From Oscillibacter ruminantium GH1 (GTDB lineage Bacteria; Bacillota; Clostridia; Oscillospirales; Oscillospiraceae): 64,000 nucleotides of DNA. Below, in pieces: positions 36,321 through 44,581 of the stretch (its first letter is position 1; each line of letters opens with the position of its first letter). The notes below the pieces were generated by a model. That model did not search any database. It saw only the letters and a program-made list of their open reading frames with translations, and was not told the DNA's origin. Made by a program: the position numbers and the translations under genes. The stretch is from assembly GCF_000307265.1 (NCBI RefSeq), contig NZ_DF158897.1, positions 230,276 to 294,275 on the forward strand, written 5' to 3'.

Positions 36321-37802
36321 ATGGCAACCTTTCTCATTGGACTTCTGATTCTTGTGGGAGGAGCAGCGGTCTATGGCCGTTTCTGCGAAAAGATCTTTGG
36401 TCCGGACGGGCGCGAGACACCCGCTTATTCCAAGCAGGACGGTGTGGACTATGTCCCTATGCAGGAATGGAAAAACAGCCTCATTAACCTGCTCAACATT
36501 GCCGGCACAGGTCCCATCATCGGGCCCATCCAGGGCATTTTGTTCGGGCCCATCGCATTTCTCACCATTCCCATCGGCAACATCATCGGCGGCGCAATGC
36601 ACGACTACTTCTCCGGCATGATCTGCCTGCGGGACGGCGGAACGCAGATGCCGGAAATGATCCGCAAGTACAGCAACAAAGGTGTTTACGGCGTTTATCA
36701 GGTGTTTGTCAGTGTGCTTCTGCTGCTGGTGGGCGCGGTATTCATTTACACCCCCGGCGACATTGCCGCCAAGCAGGTCTTCGGCTTTGATGGAGCCGCT
36801 ACATCCGTTTCCACTTGGGTAATTTACGGCGTAATCTTTGCTTACTATCTGATCGCCACTGTGTTCCCCATCGACAAAATCATCGGCAAGATTTATCCCG
36901 TTTTTGGCGCAATTCTGCTGTTTTCCGCAGTGGGCGTGTTCATCGGTCTGTTCGTTCAGGGTTATCCCCTGCTGAACGTCTGGGACAACTGGAACGGCGG
37001 TCTGATCGCCTACGGCGACTATTTCGGCGAAAATCATTTCATCCCCATCTTCTTCATCACCGTGGCCTGCGGCATTCTCTCCGGCTTCCACTCCACGCAG
37101 ACCGCTATTATCTCCCGCACCGTGAAAAGCGAGAAGCAGGGCCGCATGACCTTCTACAACATGATGGTTCTGGAAGGCTTCATTGCCATGGTCTGGGCTG
37201 CGGGCGCCATGGGCGTTTACAATCTGGGTCTGCAGGCAGCGGACGCTTCTCTGGCCACCGACACCATCGGCGTGGTCTGCAAGCACATCTTGGGCAACGT
37301 GGGCGGCATTGTCGCTTTGCTGGGCGTCATCGTTCTTCCCATCACCTCCGGCGACACGGCGCTGCGGGCGCTGCGTCTGACCATCGCGGAGTCCTTCCAC
37401 CTTGACCAGAGCTCCAACGCCAAGCGTTTGACTCTCTCCTCCATCATCTTTGCGCTGGTGGCTGTAATCCTTGTGTTTGCCAAGAGCAACCCCACCGGAT
37501 TCAGCACTCTGTGGCGCTATTTCGCTTGGTCCAACCAGACGCTGTCTCTGTTCGCCTTCTTGGCTATTTCCGTCTGGATGTTTGAAAACGGCAAGGGTAA
37601 ATTCGTTTGGGTTCCCCTGATTCCCGGCGCGTTCTATGCCTTTGTCACGGTGACCTACATCATGAACGCCAAGATCGGCTTCCATGTTCCTTGGACCGGC
37701 GCTTATATCATCGGTGTGTGCGCCGCCGTTGTTTACGTGGGTGTCATTCTCTGGTACGGCCGCCGCAGAGCTGCTGCCACACCCCTGAAGGCAAAGCATT
37801 AA
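36321..37802 (+). CDS. cstA: CstA family carbon-starvation/peptide or pyruvate transporter
   Basis: 493 aa, about 13-16 membrane helices. Opening MATFLIGLLILVGGAAVYGRF, GPIIGPIQGILFG, HDYFSGMICLRDGG and PITSGDTALRALRLTIAESF match the short CstA form lacking the long C-terminal part of the E. coli protein. Family members import peptides or pyruvate. ATG at 36321 has AAAGGAG eleven to fourteen bases upstream. The KdpDE-like pair lies upstream and threonine ammonia-lyase downstream, which fits amino-acid use. A strong terminator follows. Confidence 0.88.
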   Translation: MATFLIGLLILVGGAAVYGRFCEKIFGPDGRETPAYSKQDGVDYVPMQEWKNSLINLLNIAGTGPIIGPIQGILFGPIAFLTIPIGNIIGGAMHDYFSGMICLRDGGTQMPEMIRKYSNKGVYGVYQVFVSVLLLLVGAVFIYTPGDIAAKQVFGFDGAATSVSTWVIYGVIFAYYLIATVFPIDKIIGKIYPVFGAILLFSAVGVFIGLFVQGYPLLNVWDNWNGGLIAYGDYFGENHFIPIFFITVACGILSGFHSTQTAIISRTVKSEKQGRMTFYNMMVLEGFIAMVWAAGAMGVYNLGLQAADASLATDTIGVVCKHILGNVGGIVALLGVIVLPITSGDTALRALRLTIAESFHLDQSSNAKRLTLSSIIFALVAVILVFAKSNPTGFSTLWRYFAWSNQTLSLFAFLAISVWMFENGKGKFVWVPLIPGAFYAFVTVTYIMNAKIGFHVPWTGAYIIGVCAAVVYVGVILWYGRRRAAATPLKAKH

Positions 37803-37857
37803 AATTACTCTCCCCTTTCTTTAAGCCCTCCGCGGCAGGACACGGTGGGCTCATACA

Positions 37858-37895
37858 GGAAACAAGACCGTGGCTTTTGCCGCGGTCTTGTTTCC
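37858..37895 (+). terminator. strong intrinsic terminator after cstA
   Basis: 17-bp stem (37858-37874 with 37879-37895; one G-U pair), TTTT loop, followed by TTCTGC. Confidence 0.8.
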
Positions 37896-37968
37896 TTCTG
37901 CACCAAAAAAGCACGTTTTTTTCACGAGAGTGTCTATTTAGAACACAAACCTTTGGAGATACTGCGTA

Positions 37969-37997
37969 TTGCATTTTTCTTCCAGCGCCCGTATAAT
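37969..37997 (+). promoter_or_regulatory. sigma-A promoter of threonine ammonia-lyase gene
   Basis: TTGCAT, 17 bases, perfect TATAAT. Predicted start near 38004. Confidence 0.75.
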
Positions 37998-38003
37998 GGC
38001 AAT

Positions 38004-38174
38004 TAGAAAAGACAAACTGACGCGTGTTTGTGCTTATGCAGAATACACGTCTCTGTTTTCGGTGGATAGAGGGCGTGAGCCTGTGAGGTAGACGCGCAAA
38101 ATGAACGGGACGCACCCGTATTTTTCTTGCCTGACCGATTGCCGGTCTGAAACGTCTGTACAGGAGGGAACCAT
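38004..38174 (+). other. structured 170-nt leader of the threonine ammonia-lyase gene
   Basis: Contains hairpins ACGGG/CCCGT (loop ACGCA, about 38115-38129), GACCG/CGGTC (about 38145-38160) and a GCGT/ACGC enclosed segment (38074-38098). The T-box core (GGTGGTACCGCG) is absent. A leader this long with several stems suggests control by a metabolite, unidentified. Confidence 0.35.
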
Positions 38175-39368
38175 ATGCTGACTCTGGAAATGATTCAGGA
38201 TGCGCAGGCCGCGCTGAAGGGCGTGGCCCGGGTAACGCCGCTGAACCCCGCAAAGAAACTGGGAAAAAATGTGTTCATTAAGTCCGAGAATCTTCAGCTG
38301 ACCGGCGCGTTCAAGCTGCGGGGTGCATACAACAAGATCCGCTCTCTGACACCGGAGGAAGGAAAGCGCGGCGTGATTGCCTGCTCCGCCGGAAACCACG
38401 CGCAGGGCATTGCCCTTTCCGCCACAAAGCTGGGCATCCGGTCCATCATCTGTATGCCCGCCGGGGCTCCCATCAGCAAGGTGGAGGCCACCCGGAACTA
38501 TGGCGCGGAGGTGATTCTGGTCCCCGGCGTGTATGACGACGCGGCGGCAGAGGCCCAGCGGCTCACCGAGGAAAAGGGCTACACCTTTGCGCATCCCTTT
38601 AATGACGAGCTGGTAATGGCCGGGCAGGGCACCATCGGTTTGGAGATTTTAGAGCAGCTGCCGGAGGTGGAGCAAGTGGTGGTCCCCATCGGCGGCGGCG
38701 GATTGATTGGCGGCGTGGCATGCGCCATCAAAAGTCTGAAGCCCTCCTGCCGTGTCATCGGGGTGCAGGCCTCCGGCGCAGCCAGCATGTATGTCTCTCA
38801 AAAAGAGGGGCGCCCGATGGAATTGTCGGGTGTTTCCACCATCGCGGACGGCATCGCCGTGAAAAAGCCGGGGAACTTGACATTTGAGTTGTGCGCCAAA
38901 TATGTGGACGAGATCGTCACCGTAAAAGACGATGAAATCGCCACCGCGATTTTGGCGCTGATGGAAGATCAAAAAACCGTGGCCGAGGGCGCGGGGGCCA
39001 CTCCAGTGGCCGCCGTTATGTTCGGCAAGGTGGATGTGACCGACCGGAAGACCGTGTGCCTTGTCTCCGGCGGCAATGTGGATGTGACAACCCTGTCCCG
39101 CATCATCACAAAGGGGCTTTCCAAATCGGGCCGTCTGGCGGAGTTTTCCGCCAAGATCGCGGATAAGCCGGGCAGCCTTTTGGGTCTTCTCCAAATCGTG
39201 GCAAACACGGGGGCAAACATCCTCAGCGTAAACCACGCTCGAGAAGATAAGCACTCGGACGTGGGCGCGTGCATCGTGTCTATGGTTTTGGAGACGCGGA
39301 ACACTCAGCATGTGGACGATATTGAACGGGAACTGATTTCCAACGGCTATGAGCTTTTGACAAAATAA
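38175..39368 (+). CDS. ilvA: threonine ammonia-lyase (PLP dependent)
   Basis: 397 aa. PLP Lys in LTGAFKLRGAYNKI, SAGNHAQGIALSA, the phosphate-binding PIGGGGLIGG loop and a C-terminal ACT-like regulatory domain (about 320-397, SGRLAEFSAKIADKPGSLLGLLQ). Converts threonine to 2-oxobutyrate and ammonia, either for isoleucine synthesis or fermentation. The single ACT domain and length resemble the TdcB/IlvA short type common in Clostridia. GGAGGG before ATG. Its neighbours (transporter, arginine catabolism) suggest a catabolic role, but the gene may be regulated by its own leader. Confidence 0.93.
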   Translation: MLTLEMIQDAQAALKGVARVTPLNPAKKLGKNVFIKSENLQLTGAFKLRGAYNKIRSLTPEEGKRGVIACSAGNHAQGIALSATKLGIRSIICMPAGAPISKVEATRNYGAEVILVPGVYDDAAAEAQRLTEEKGYTFAHPFNDELVMAGQGTIGLEILEQLPEVEQVVVPIGGGGLIGGVACAIKSLKPSCRVIGVQASGAASMYVSQKEGRPMELSGVSTIADGIAVKKPGNLTFELCAKYVDEIVTVKDDEIATAILALMEDQKTVAEGAGATPVAAVMFGKVDVTDRKTVCLVSGGNVDVTTLSRIITKGLSKSGRLAEFSAKIADKPGSLLGLLQIVANTGANILSVNHAREDKHSDVGACIVSMVLETRNTQHVDDIERELISNGYELLTK

Positions 39369-39375
39369 CGCCACA

Positions 39376-39414
39376 AACAGCCCCAGCTGCGGAGGTTCCG
39401 CGGCTGGGGCTGTT
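39376..39414 (+). terminator. strong intrinsic terminator after threonine ammonia-lyase gene
   Basis: 17-bp stem (39376-39392 with 39398-39414), five-base loop, followed by GCTGTCTTCC. Confidence 0.8.
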
Positions 39415-39971
39415 GCTGTCTTCCTGTCAAGCTCCGTGTGTAGAGTATGTCGCATTGTTTCTGCTCTCTCAGAGCAGGGATGTGGCATTCCTGGCGGATA
39501 ATTTAGGCGTCATCTTTGAGTAGCGCCATTGTTTATGTGGACAGACTGTTTTAGGTTTGGGATAGCCTGTATTGGGTATCGTCCTTTTTTGTGCGCCAAC
39601 GCCCCAAAACTGTATCGCGTGTGTCCATTATATCCCAAATATTTAAAATGCCAAATTTAAATGGTATAAAAAACTATAAAAACCGTCCAAATCATAAGAA
39701 ATGGACGGTTTTTTGGCGGGTTGCGGTGATTGAGATAATGGCCAAAAGCCTTTGTTTTCAATGGTTTTCGGATTTTCTACTCGCTGCTTTATCCCGTCCG
39801 GGCCTTAACTCTTCTCTTAATATAGCCGATTTTAAGTGCATGCGAAAAAGATATCGAGTTGATAATCTCTTCACTTACAATGGTGTTGGCGGAGAATTAC
39901 ATAATGTTGGTCCAATAGACAGTGGCCATCTTTCTTACCGCGTGGCCATAAGAAAAATATAATGCTGTAAG
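39415..39971. other. gene-free junction region before the ABC-3C operon
   Basis: No supported gene. Contains a small hairpin CTGCTCT/AGAGCAG (about 39459-39475) and the terminator-like hairpin at 39680-39711. Base composition shifts to AT-rich here, so this is the likely left border of the accessory DNA; no tRNA or clear attachment repeat is seen. Confidence 0.45.
39680..39711 (+). terminator. hairpin with T-run in the junction region
   Basis: AAACCGTCCA/TGGACGGTTT stem, 12-nt loop, followed by TTTT. No gene end lies nearby on the plus strand, so it may be a remnant. Confidence 0.45.
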
Positions 39972-41732
39972 TTAAAAGCGGAACCCAAATAAACCACCGT
40001 CGTCTTTATCAGTTAAACGTGGCGAAACGATCATCGAACCAATATCAAAATCCTTCGGCAAATAGTCGTATGGTATCTGGTCGGAGTTCATTGTAATAAT
40101 ATATTGGAAATTATATTTACGTGCAAATTCTGCACCTGTTACCAGTGCGTGAGCGATTTGTCTTGAATCTACTGGATCGAACAAATGGCTATCGTGTACA
40201 AGAAAATCAATATTTGAGCCTTGTTCTCTGAGTAAAGAGATCAGTGTCATATCGAAACAATAGATTTGCATAGACTTAATGCCCTTGCTTTTGTCTCCTT
40301 GTTTCGATACGTCAATTGAAATACCATTAGCTGTGTTTTCTATGGTCAACAAACCTGTCTGCTCAAATAAAGTCGAAGATATACTTTCGAAGCGCTGTAT
40401 TGCTTTATTTATAAAAACAGAGTTCTCTTGAATGTTCTGCCCAATTTTTAAGGTTAGTGCTGCACGCTCCATATCCAGTCGCGGCTGTGCATCTTCAATA
40501 TCCGTCGCAGTTTTCAGCCGCTTTTTTAAATCTTCAAGCTCAGCCTGCTTTTTAAGTAAGTCGGAGTTAAGTTTATTATATTGTTCCAATGCTCCGTGTG
40601 TTTGAAGTAAATCCATTATGAAGGTCTGGCGTTGAGTCAAATGAGTTATTTTGCTATTGCGAGCAGATATATTTGCTTTTACTCTCTCAATTTCAGACTG
40701 CAGATACAACTTGCGGTTTCTGACAACTGAATCATGAAAGGTCTGAACTTCATCAAACCGCTTTTTTACTATATCAGGGAAAACCTGTAAGGACTCTTGA
40801 TATAGTTGTTGAAGTGAATCGTAGTCTGGGCTGGATGCCTCTTCAATTGAAGTCACCAATGAATCTAACAACTCATTTTCGATTGTGTTTTTATCAATAC
40901 ATGTCCTGAGCTCTATCCCAATTTTTGTAAGTTCATTTTCATATTGTCGATACTCGGGCAGCAAGTTGAAAGTCCGAAGATTCGCCTGCATTTCAGAAAC
41001 CTTTCCTTCAAGAATAGCAATTTGCGATCTCAAATTTGCAGGCGCATCAACAACAGCATCTAAATAACCTTGTTTTAACGATTTTTTCAGTTCTTTTAAT
41101 GCCTTTTCTTTATCCCTAATAACTTGAAACTCGCTGGATAGTGTCCAGTCTAACCCGAACAGAAAAGATAAATTTATCTGTTCATCATATGACTGCTGCT
41201 GACGAGCATTTTTCTTGGGTTCCAACATCCCCCCGGCCGTCTCTCTACGGACAAAATATGAAAAAAGAGAACGAAATGAGGGGTTGTACTTCGAAGTTGT
41301 GTCCACTGTTGATATTGAAAAGAAATATCTGCCCAATACCTTTTTCCAGTCATTAACGCTCGAGAAAAAGAGCTTTATTTCAGCGTCTTCTTCTAAGTCA
41401 ATATCAAGCTTTAGCTCGATATCAATTCTCTTATCAAAATAGATCCGATTCTTTTTTGCCGCACCTCTTGATGCAACGAAGGTAACCCCGCTATATTCCA
41501 TCTCTACACTAAACAAATCACCTTCAAATGCCTCTTTATTATAGAAAGCCCCCTTATCATTGTCAGCCCCAAAAACAAAATTAATAATCTCAATTAAGCT
41601 GGATTTTCCAGCGGAATTTCGTGTCTGTTTAACAGTAGACTGTTCAGTTTTATCCACTATCAGCAAATTCATTCCGGGGTCAAAGGAAGGTGCCTTGAAT
41701 TTTGAATGCGTCGAAAAGACTCTCTTTATCAT
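39972..41732 (-). CDS. ABC-3C system ATPase (SMC/RecF-like, DUF2326-type C-terminus)
   Basis: 586 aa. An N-terminal ATPase half with Walker A in RNSAGKSSLIEI (residues 38-49), a long central coiled coil (about 225-425, e.g. around EKALKELKKSL and SDLLKKQAELEDLKKRL) and a C-terminal half with signature-like and Walker B region NIDFLVHDSHLFD (near 505). This layout is that of RecF/SMC-like ATPases with DUF2326 ends, known from ABC-three-component conflict systems. The ATG overlaps the stop of the middle component (ATGA). Base composition is AT-richer than the flanks. Likely role: energising or sensing partner of an anti-phage system, by analogy. Confidence 0.75.
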   Translation of the reverse strand: MIKRVFSTHSKFKAPSFDPGMNLLIVDKTEQSTVKQTRNSAGKSSLIEIINFVFGADNDKGAFYNKEAFEGDLFSVEMEYSGVTFVASRGAAKKNRIYFDKRIDIELKLDIDLEEDAEIKLFFSSVNDWKKVLGRYFFSISTVDTTSKYNPSFRSLFSYFVRRETAGGMLEPKKNARQQQSYDEQINLSFLFGLDWTLSSEFQVIRDKEKALKELKKSLKQGYLDAVVDAPANLRSQIAILEGKVSEMQANLRTFNLLPEYRQYENELTKIGIELRTCIDKNTIENELLDSLVTSIEEASSPDYDSLQQLYQESLQVFPDIVKKRFDEVQTFHDSVVRNRKLYLQSEIERVKANISARNSKITHLTQRQTFIMDLLQTHGALEQYNKLNSDLLKKQAELEDLKKRLKTATDIEDAQPRLDMERAALTLKIGQNIQENSVFINKAIQRFESISSTLFEQTGLLTIENTANGISIDVSKQGDKSKGIKSMQIYCFDMTLISLLREQGSNIDFLVHDSHLFDPVDSRQIAHALVTGAEFARKYNFQYIITMNSDQIPYDYLPKDFDIGSMIVSPRLTDKDDGGLFGFRF

Positions 41733-41977
41733 GACGCACCTCCAACAATCCTGTCATTAATAAGTGCAATGTTTCCAATCTCATACAGCATAGACAGGGC
41801 TAATACGAACCAATCATATGTAATATCGCAGTCCTGTGTATACTCACCATATAAAGCTTTAGTGCTACGCCATAATTGATCTACAGACATGGAACCTGAG
41901 GAAAGAATATTTTGGACTATTCCTCCAACATAAATAAGAGAGGACTCGCTCCGTAAATGCTTAGTAGGCAATATCAT
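41729..41977 (-). CDS. small middle component of ABC-3C-like system
   Basis: 82 aa. Small helical protein (MILPTKHLRSESSLIYVGG, then FVLALSMLYEIGNIALIND) resembling the small middle components (MC6 type) of ABC-three-component systems. It overlaps the upstream gene by four bases and the downstream ATPase by four, so all three proteins should be made together. In such systems the middle component is thought to link the ATPase to the effector. Assignment relies on gene order and on my memory of the family pattern. Confidence 0.7.
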   Translation of the reverse strand: MILPTKHLRSESSLIYVGGIVQNILSSGSMSVDQLWRSTKALYGEYTQDCDITYDWFVLALSMLYEIGNIALINDRIVGGAS

Positions 41978-43005
41978 ATTGCGTCCCCCTCTCTTGGTTG
42001 CTCGAAGATATCACATGTCTGGAAAAAATAAGCCATAATGGTAAGCGCAGAAATCATCGCTGTTGGATTCCCATAATCTGTGCCGCATATAGTAGTAAAT
42101 ATTCGTTGAAAGACATCATCAGGCGAGACACAATCGTTAACTGCAGCTTTATAAATTCTGTTCATTTCAGATGCCGTTTTTTCTTCGAGACTTGGGTCGT
42201 GCCATTGTTTAAAGAATAATTCAATCAGATTACTCTTTATCATTCCCGCTTCAAACAACTGTTTTGTCGCGCTGGAGAGTCCATTTGCTTCAAGCTTCTT
42301 TTGAGAAACCGGTTTAACCTCACCAGGCAACGGCGCCGATGTCATTGATACGCCCAAAAGTGTTCTCTTTATTGATTCCATCGACAGATTGTTTACGTCT
42401 GAATATGTAGGGACAGCGCCAAGAACATCACGGACATATTGTTCGGCGGTCTCAAATAGTGCCGCTTTCAACTCGTCTTTTCCTAAATGAGCAAACTTAA
42501 TTTCTTTGTGCTCGGCTTGAAACGTCGTTAACTGCTGCAAAACATGCGGAGGCACACCAACCTTGGCATTGTGCACGAACACCCACGTTTGAATTTTTTT
42601 ACCCCATTTATCAAGTGCACCAGCAAAGTCCGTTTTCATCTTCTCAGTAGTAGATTTATAATCCAATTCCTCTGGCGCATAAACTTGATAGAAAGTGCCT
42701 GTACTTAGAATATAGCCATCGCATTTTTGGTCACCCAACTGACCCCAGGGCCGGGTAGCAACAAAATCCCCAGGATATCGTGCACTCATGATTTTACTAA
42801 AGAATAACTGAAACTCATTTGCGGTTTTAGATTGAAACAACAAGTCAAACTTCATATCATAAAAGGCACGTTCCATGCTATCCATAGACATCTGCACCAC
42901 ACTTTCAAAAGGATACGAAAACCCAACTTGATTATAAATCATTGAGTAAAGTTTCTCAATAAAAAACTGCAAATAACTGGTTTTCGTAATAGCTGAATGG
43001 TGCAC
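41974..43005 (-). CDS. ABC-3C-like effector with nuclease-type motif
   Basis: 343 aa. The middle segment QLGDQKCDGYILSTGTFYQVYAPEE shows the GD-x(2)-CDG-x(n)-QVY pattern of a restriction-endonuclease-like fold (Asp, then Gln-x-Tyr instead of Glu-x-Lys). The C-terminal half (about 230-343) is helical and probably contacts the partners. GTG at 43005 is the only start giving the whole frame, without a clear ribosome site, so the N-terminus is uncertain. First gene of a three-gene overlapping operon with the ATPase. Proposed effector of the defence system; not proven. Confidence 0.68.
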   Translation of the reverse strand: MHHSAITKTSYLQFFIEKLYSMIYNQVGFSYPFESVVQMSMDSMERAFYDMKFDLLFQSKTANEFQLFFSKIMSARYPGDFVATRPWGQLGDQKCDGYILSTGTFYQVYAPEELDYKSTTEKMKTDFAGALDKWGKKIQTWVFVHNAKVGVPPHVLQQLTTFQAEHKEIKFAHLGKDELKAALFETAEQYVRDVLGAVPTYSDVNNLSMESIKRTLLGVSMTSAPLPGEVKPVSQKKLEANGLSSATKQLFEAGMIKSNLIELFFKQWHDPSLEEKTASEMNRIYKAAVNDCVSPDDVFQRIFTTICGTDYGNPTAMISALTIMAYFFQTCDIFEQPREGDAI

Positions 43006-43017
43006 GATGCATATTGT

Positions 43018-43343
43018 TTATTTAAAAGCCCACTTGAATCCAGGTTTTCCTTTACTTAACCTGTGAGTCGTGCCCACCATCAGGCATTCGCTGTCCAAAA
43101 GCATTTCGGAATAGTACACTCTCAAATCATCCCGCAACTTTAACCAGTCTTCTCTTTGATAGAGCTTATTACCAACCAGCTCGCGATCTACATGGTATCG
43201 TTTATCTCTTCTTCTGTCATATTCCTTTCCGTTCGGAACGGTCCATGTCACAGGGCAAGGCCATTCCAACTGCCGCGCTGCTTCGTGTGGTATTCCTTCT
43301 GTTCACGCTTGCTCTGCTTTTGCAGAGGCGTCATCCGCATCAT
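43018..43343 (-). pseudogene. frame-broken small gene upstream of the ABC-3C operon
   Basis: From ATG at 43343 the frame reads MMRMTPLQKQSKREQKEYH and then stops near 43270 after RGSWNGLAL; a second frame (43269-43018) continues PCPVTWTVPNGKEYDRRRDKR and further to the stop at 43018. The two halves join as a short basic protein seen in gut Firmicutes (opening with MTPLQKQSKRxQ), so one indel is likely. Function unknown. The alternative is two separate small proteins. The break lies near 43275. Confidence 0.45.
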
Positions 43344-43570
43344 GTGAACATATTCTATCCTTTAATTTCCGGTTTACGATCTTCTCCATAAAATTTCGGC
43401 ACCACGCCGAGTCGTCGGAATAACCACATATCTGCCCGAAATCTTGGACACACAGAAAACATAATCACTTTTCCAAAAACATATTCACTATGAAACTGCG
43501 CAAAAATAAACCAGCAGTCAAAACCATGACTCCCGGTCGATTGTTTTCTCCGCGAGGTGCGCTAAAATTC

Positions 43571-43933
43571 TTATCGATCTGTGTGCGTCAGGACGGATTT
43601 GTGGTCGCGCAGCGATGTTTTCATTGCTTTTACCGTGTCGGTGATGACCATCCTTTCATAATCGCTGCAATCTGTCAGGAGCATCGTGATCTCTTGACTG
43701 GCAGCCATGACGGAGCCGGTGAGCTGCTCAGCAAGGAGAATGTCCGCCGGGATGTCCAGCGCGTTTGCAATTTGTACGAAGGTGTCGAGGCTCATGCTCT
43801 TTTTCCCGTTTTCTATGTAGCTGACATAAGTGGGAGATTTGTCTATCAGCTCCGAGAAGACCAACTGGGATATGTTGTTTCGCTTTCTGATGATCATGAT
43901 TCGGCGTCCGATCGCGCGATAGTTTAGACTCAT
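43571..43933 (-). CDS. Xre family HTH regulator
   Basis: 120 aa. HTH at about 6-60 (IGRRIMIIRKRNNISQLVFSEL, PTYVSYIENGKKSMSLDTFVQIANAL), then a short C-terminal helical tail. ATG at 43933 has GGAGG seven bases upstream; the ATG at 43948 lacks one. Divergent from the second Xre gene at 44078; the shared spacer has an inverted repeat that could be the operator. Likely represses the recombinase operon or itself. Confidence 0.85.
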   Translation of the reverse strand: MSLNYRAIGRRIMIIRKRNNISQLVFSELIDKSPTYVSYIENGKKSMSLDTFVQIANALDIPADILLAEQLTGSVMAASQEITMLLTDCSDYERMVITDTVKAMKTSLRDHKSVLTHTDR

Positions 43934-44010
43934 AATAAGAACCTCCAAAATAAAAATGTCGGTTCCATTATAATGTCAAGGCTATATGATAATCCTCTCT
44001 TTATATCAAT

Positions 44011-44059
44011 TTAGTCCGCAGTTGATATAATTCAGATTATAAAATAGTCTGCGGATTAA
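44011..44059. promoter_or_regulatory. inverted repeat (operator candidate) between the two Xre genes
   Basis: TTAGTCCGCAG (44011-44021) and CTGCGGATTAA (44049-44059) are almost perfect inverted arms separated by 27 nt, centred on a TATAAT-like box (44026-44031) just before the plus-strand Xre gene. Confidence 0.5.
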
Positions 44060-44077
44060 GTTGAGAGGGGTGAGACG

Positions 44078-44434
44078 ATGGCAGGGCGCGATACAACGGA
44101 GAGTCAGGTGATCGGCTCACGGATCAGAGGGGCTCGGATTAAGAACGGCATGAGCCAAGCGGAGCTGGCGGCGAAGTCCAACATTTCCTTGCCGCATATT
44201 AGCGACATAGAGCTTGGGAAAAGCAATATGATGCTCACCTCGTTCATTCGGATTACTGAAGCCTTGCAGGTGTCCGCCGATTCATTGCTCCGGCCGAATG
44301 TGCCGGGCGTAACGAGCCTCTATGAGAGCGAGTTTTCGGAGATCCTCAATGACTGTACTCCATCGCAGATGGATTCCCTCTTGAAAATCGTCCGGGAACT
44401 GAAGCAGACCATGTGTAAAAAAGAAGAAGAATAA
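44078..44434 (+). CDS. Xre family HTH regulator
   Basis: 118 aa. HTH about 12-66 (GSRIRGARIKNGMSQAELAA, LPHISDIELGKSN). A short C-terminal tail (SEILNDCTPSQMDSLLKIVRELKQ) resembles that of the divergent regulator at 43571-43933 (LTDCSDYERMVITDTVKAMK), so the two are probably paralogues. ATG follows GAGAGGGG. Two intrinsic terminators follow directly, isolating it from the recombinase operon. Confidence 0.88.
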   Translation: MAGRDTTESQVIGSRIRGARIKNGMSQAELAAKSNISLPHISDIELGKSNMMLTSFIRITEALQVSADSLLRPNVPGVTSLYESEFSEILNDCTPSQMDSLLKIVRELKQTMCKKEEE

Positions 44435-44446
44435 CATCTACCAAAG

Positions 44447-44476
44447 CGGGTTGGAGTGATCCAATCCGTTTTTTTA
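44447..44476 (+). terminator. intrinsic terminator 1 after Xre gene
   Basis: 9-bp stem CGGGTTGGA/TCCAATCCG with loop GTGA and a T-run of nine, 12 nt after the stop. Confidence 0.85.
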
Positions 44477-44486
44477 TTTCAAATCT

Positions 44487-44518
44487 AAACCAGAGGTCAA
44501 CATCTTGACTTCTGGTTT
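44487..44518 (+). terminator. intrinsic terminator 2 (tandem)
   Basis: 14-bp stem (44487-44500 with 44505-44518; one G-U) with loop CATC followed by ATTTCTTTCTT, so read-through into the recombinase operon is strongly limited. Confidence 0.8.
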
Positions 44519-44581
44519 ATTTCTTTCTTAGCCTCCAGTTTATATAATTTTCAAGAAAACATTATGTTCCGGAGGGATTCT

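Noticed and set aside
36177..37799. Minus-strand frame of 540 codons
   Set aside because: Complete shadow of the CstA-type gene; no transmembrane or domain pattern and unlikely amino-acid use.
38004..38174. T-box riboswitch upstream of threonine ammonia-lyase
   Set aside because: The conserved GGTGGTACCGCG core is absent.
39591..39962. Plus-strand frame of 123 codons before the ABC-3C operon
   Set aside because: No ribosome site, contains a terminator-like hairpin (39680-39711) within it, and no recognisable protein pattern.
43490..43927. Plus-strand frame of 145 codons opposite the Xre gene
   Set aside because: Shadow of the minus-strand Xre gene, which has a clear HTH and ribosome site.
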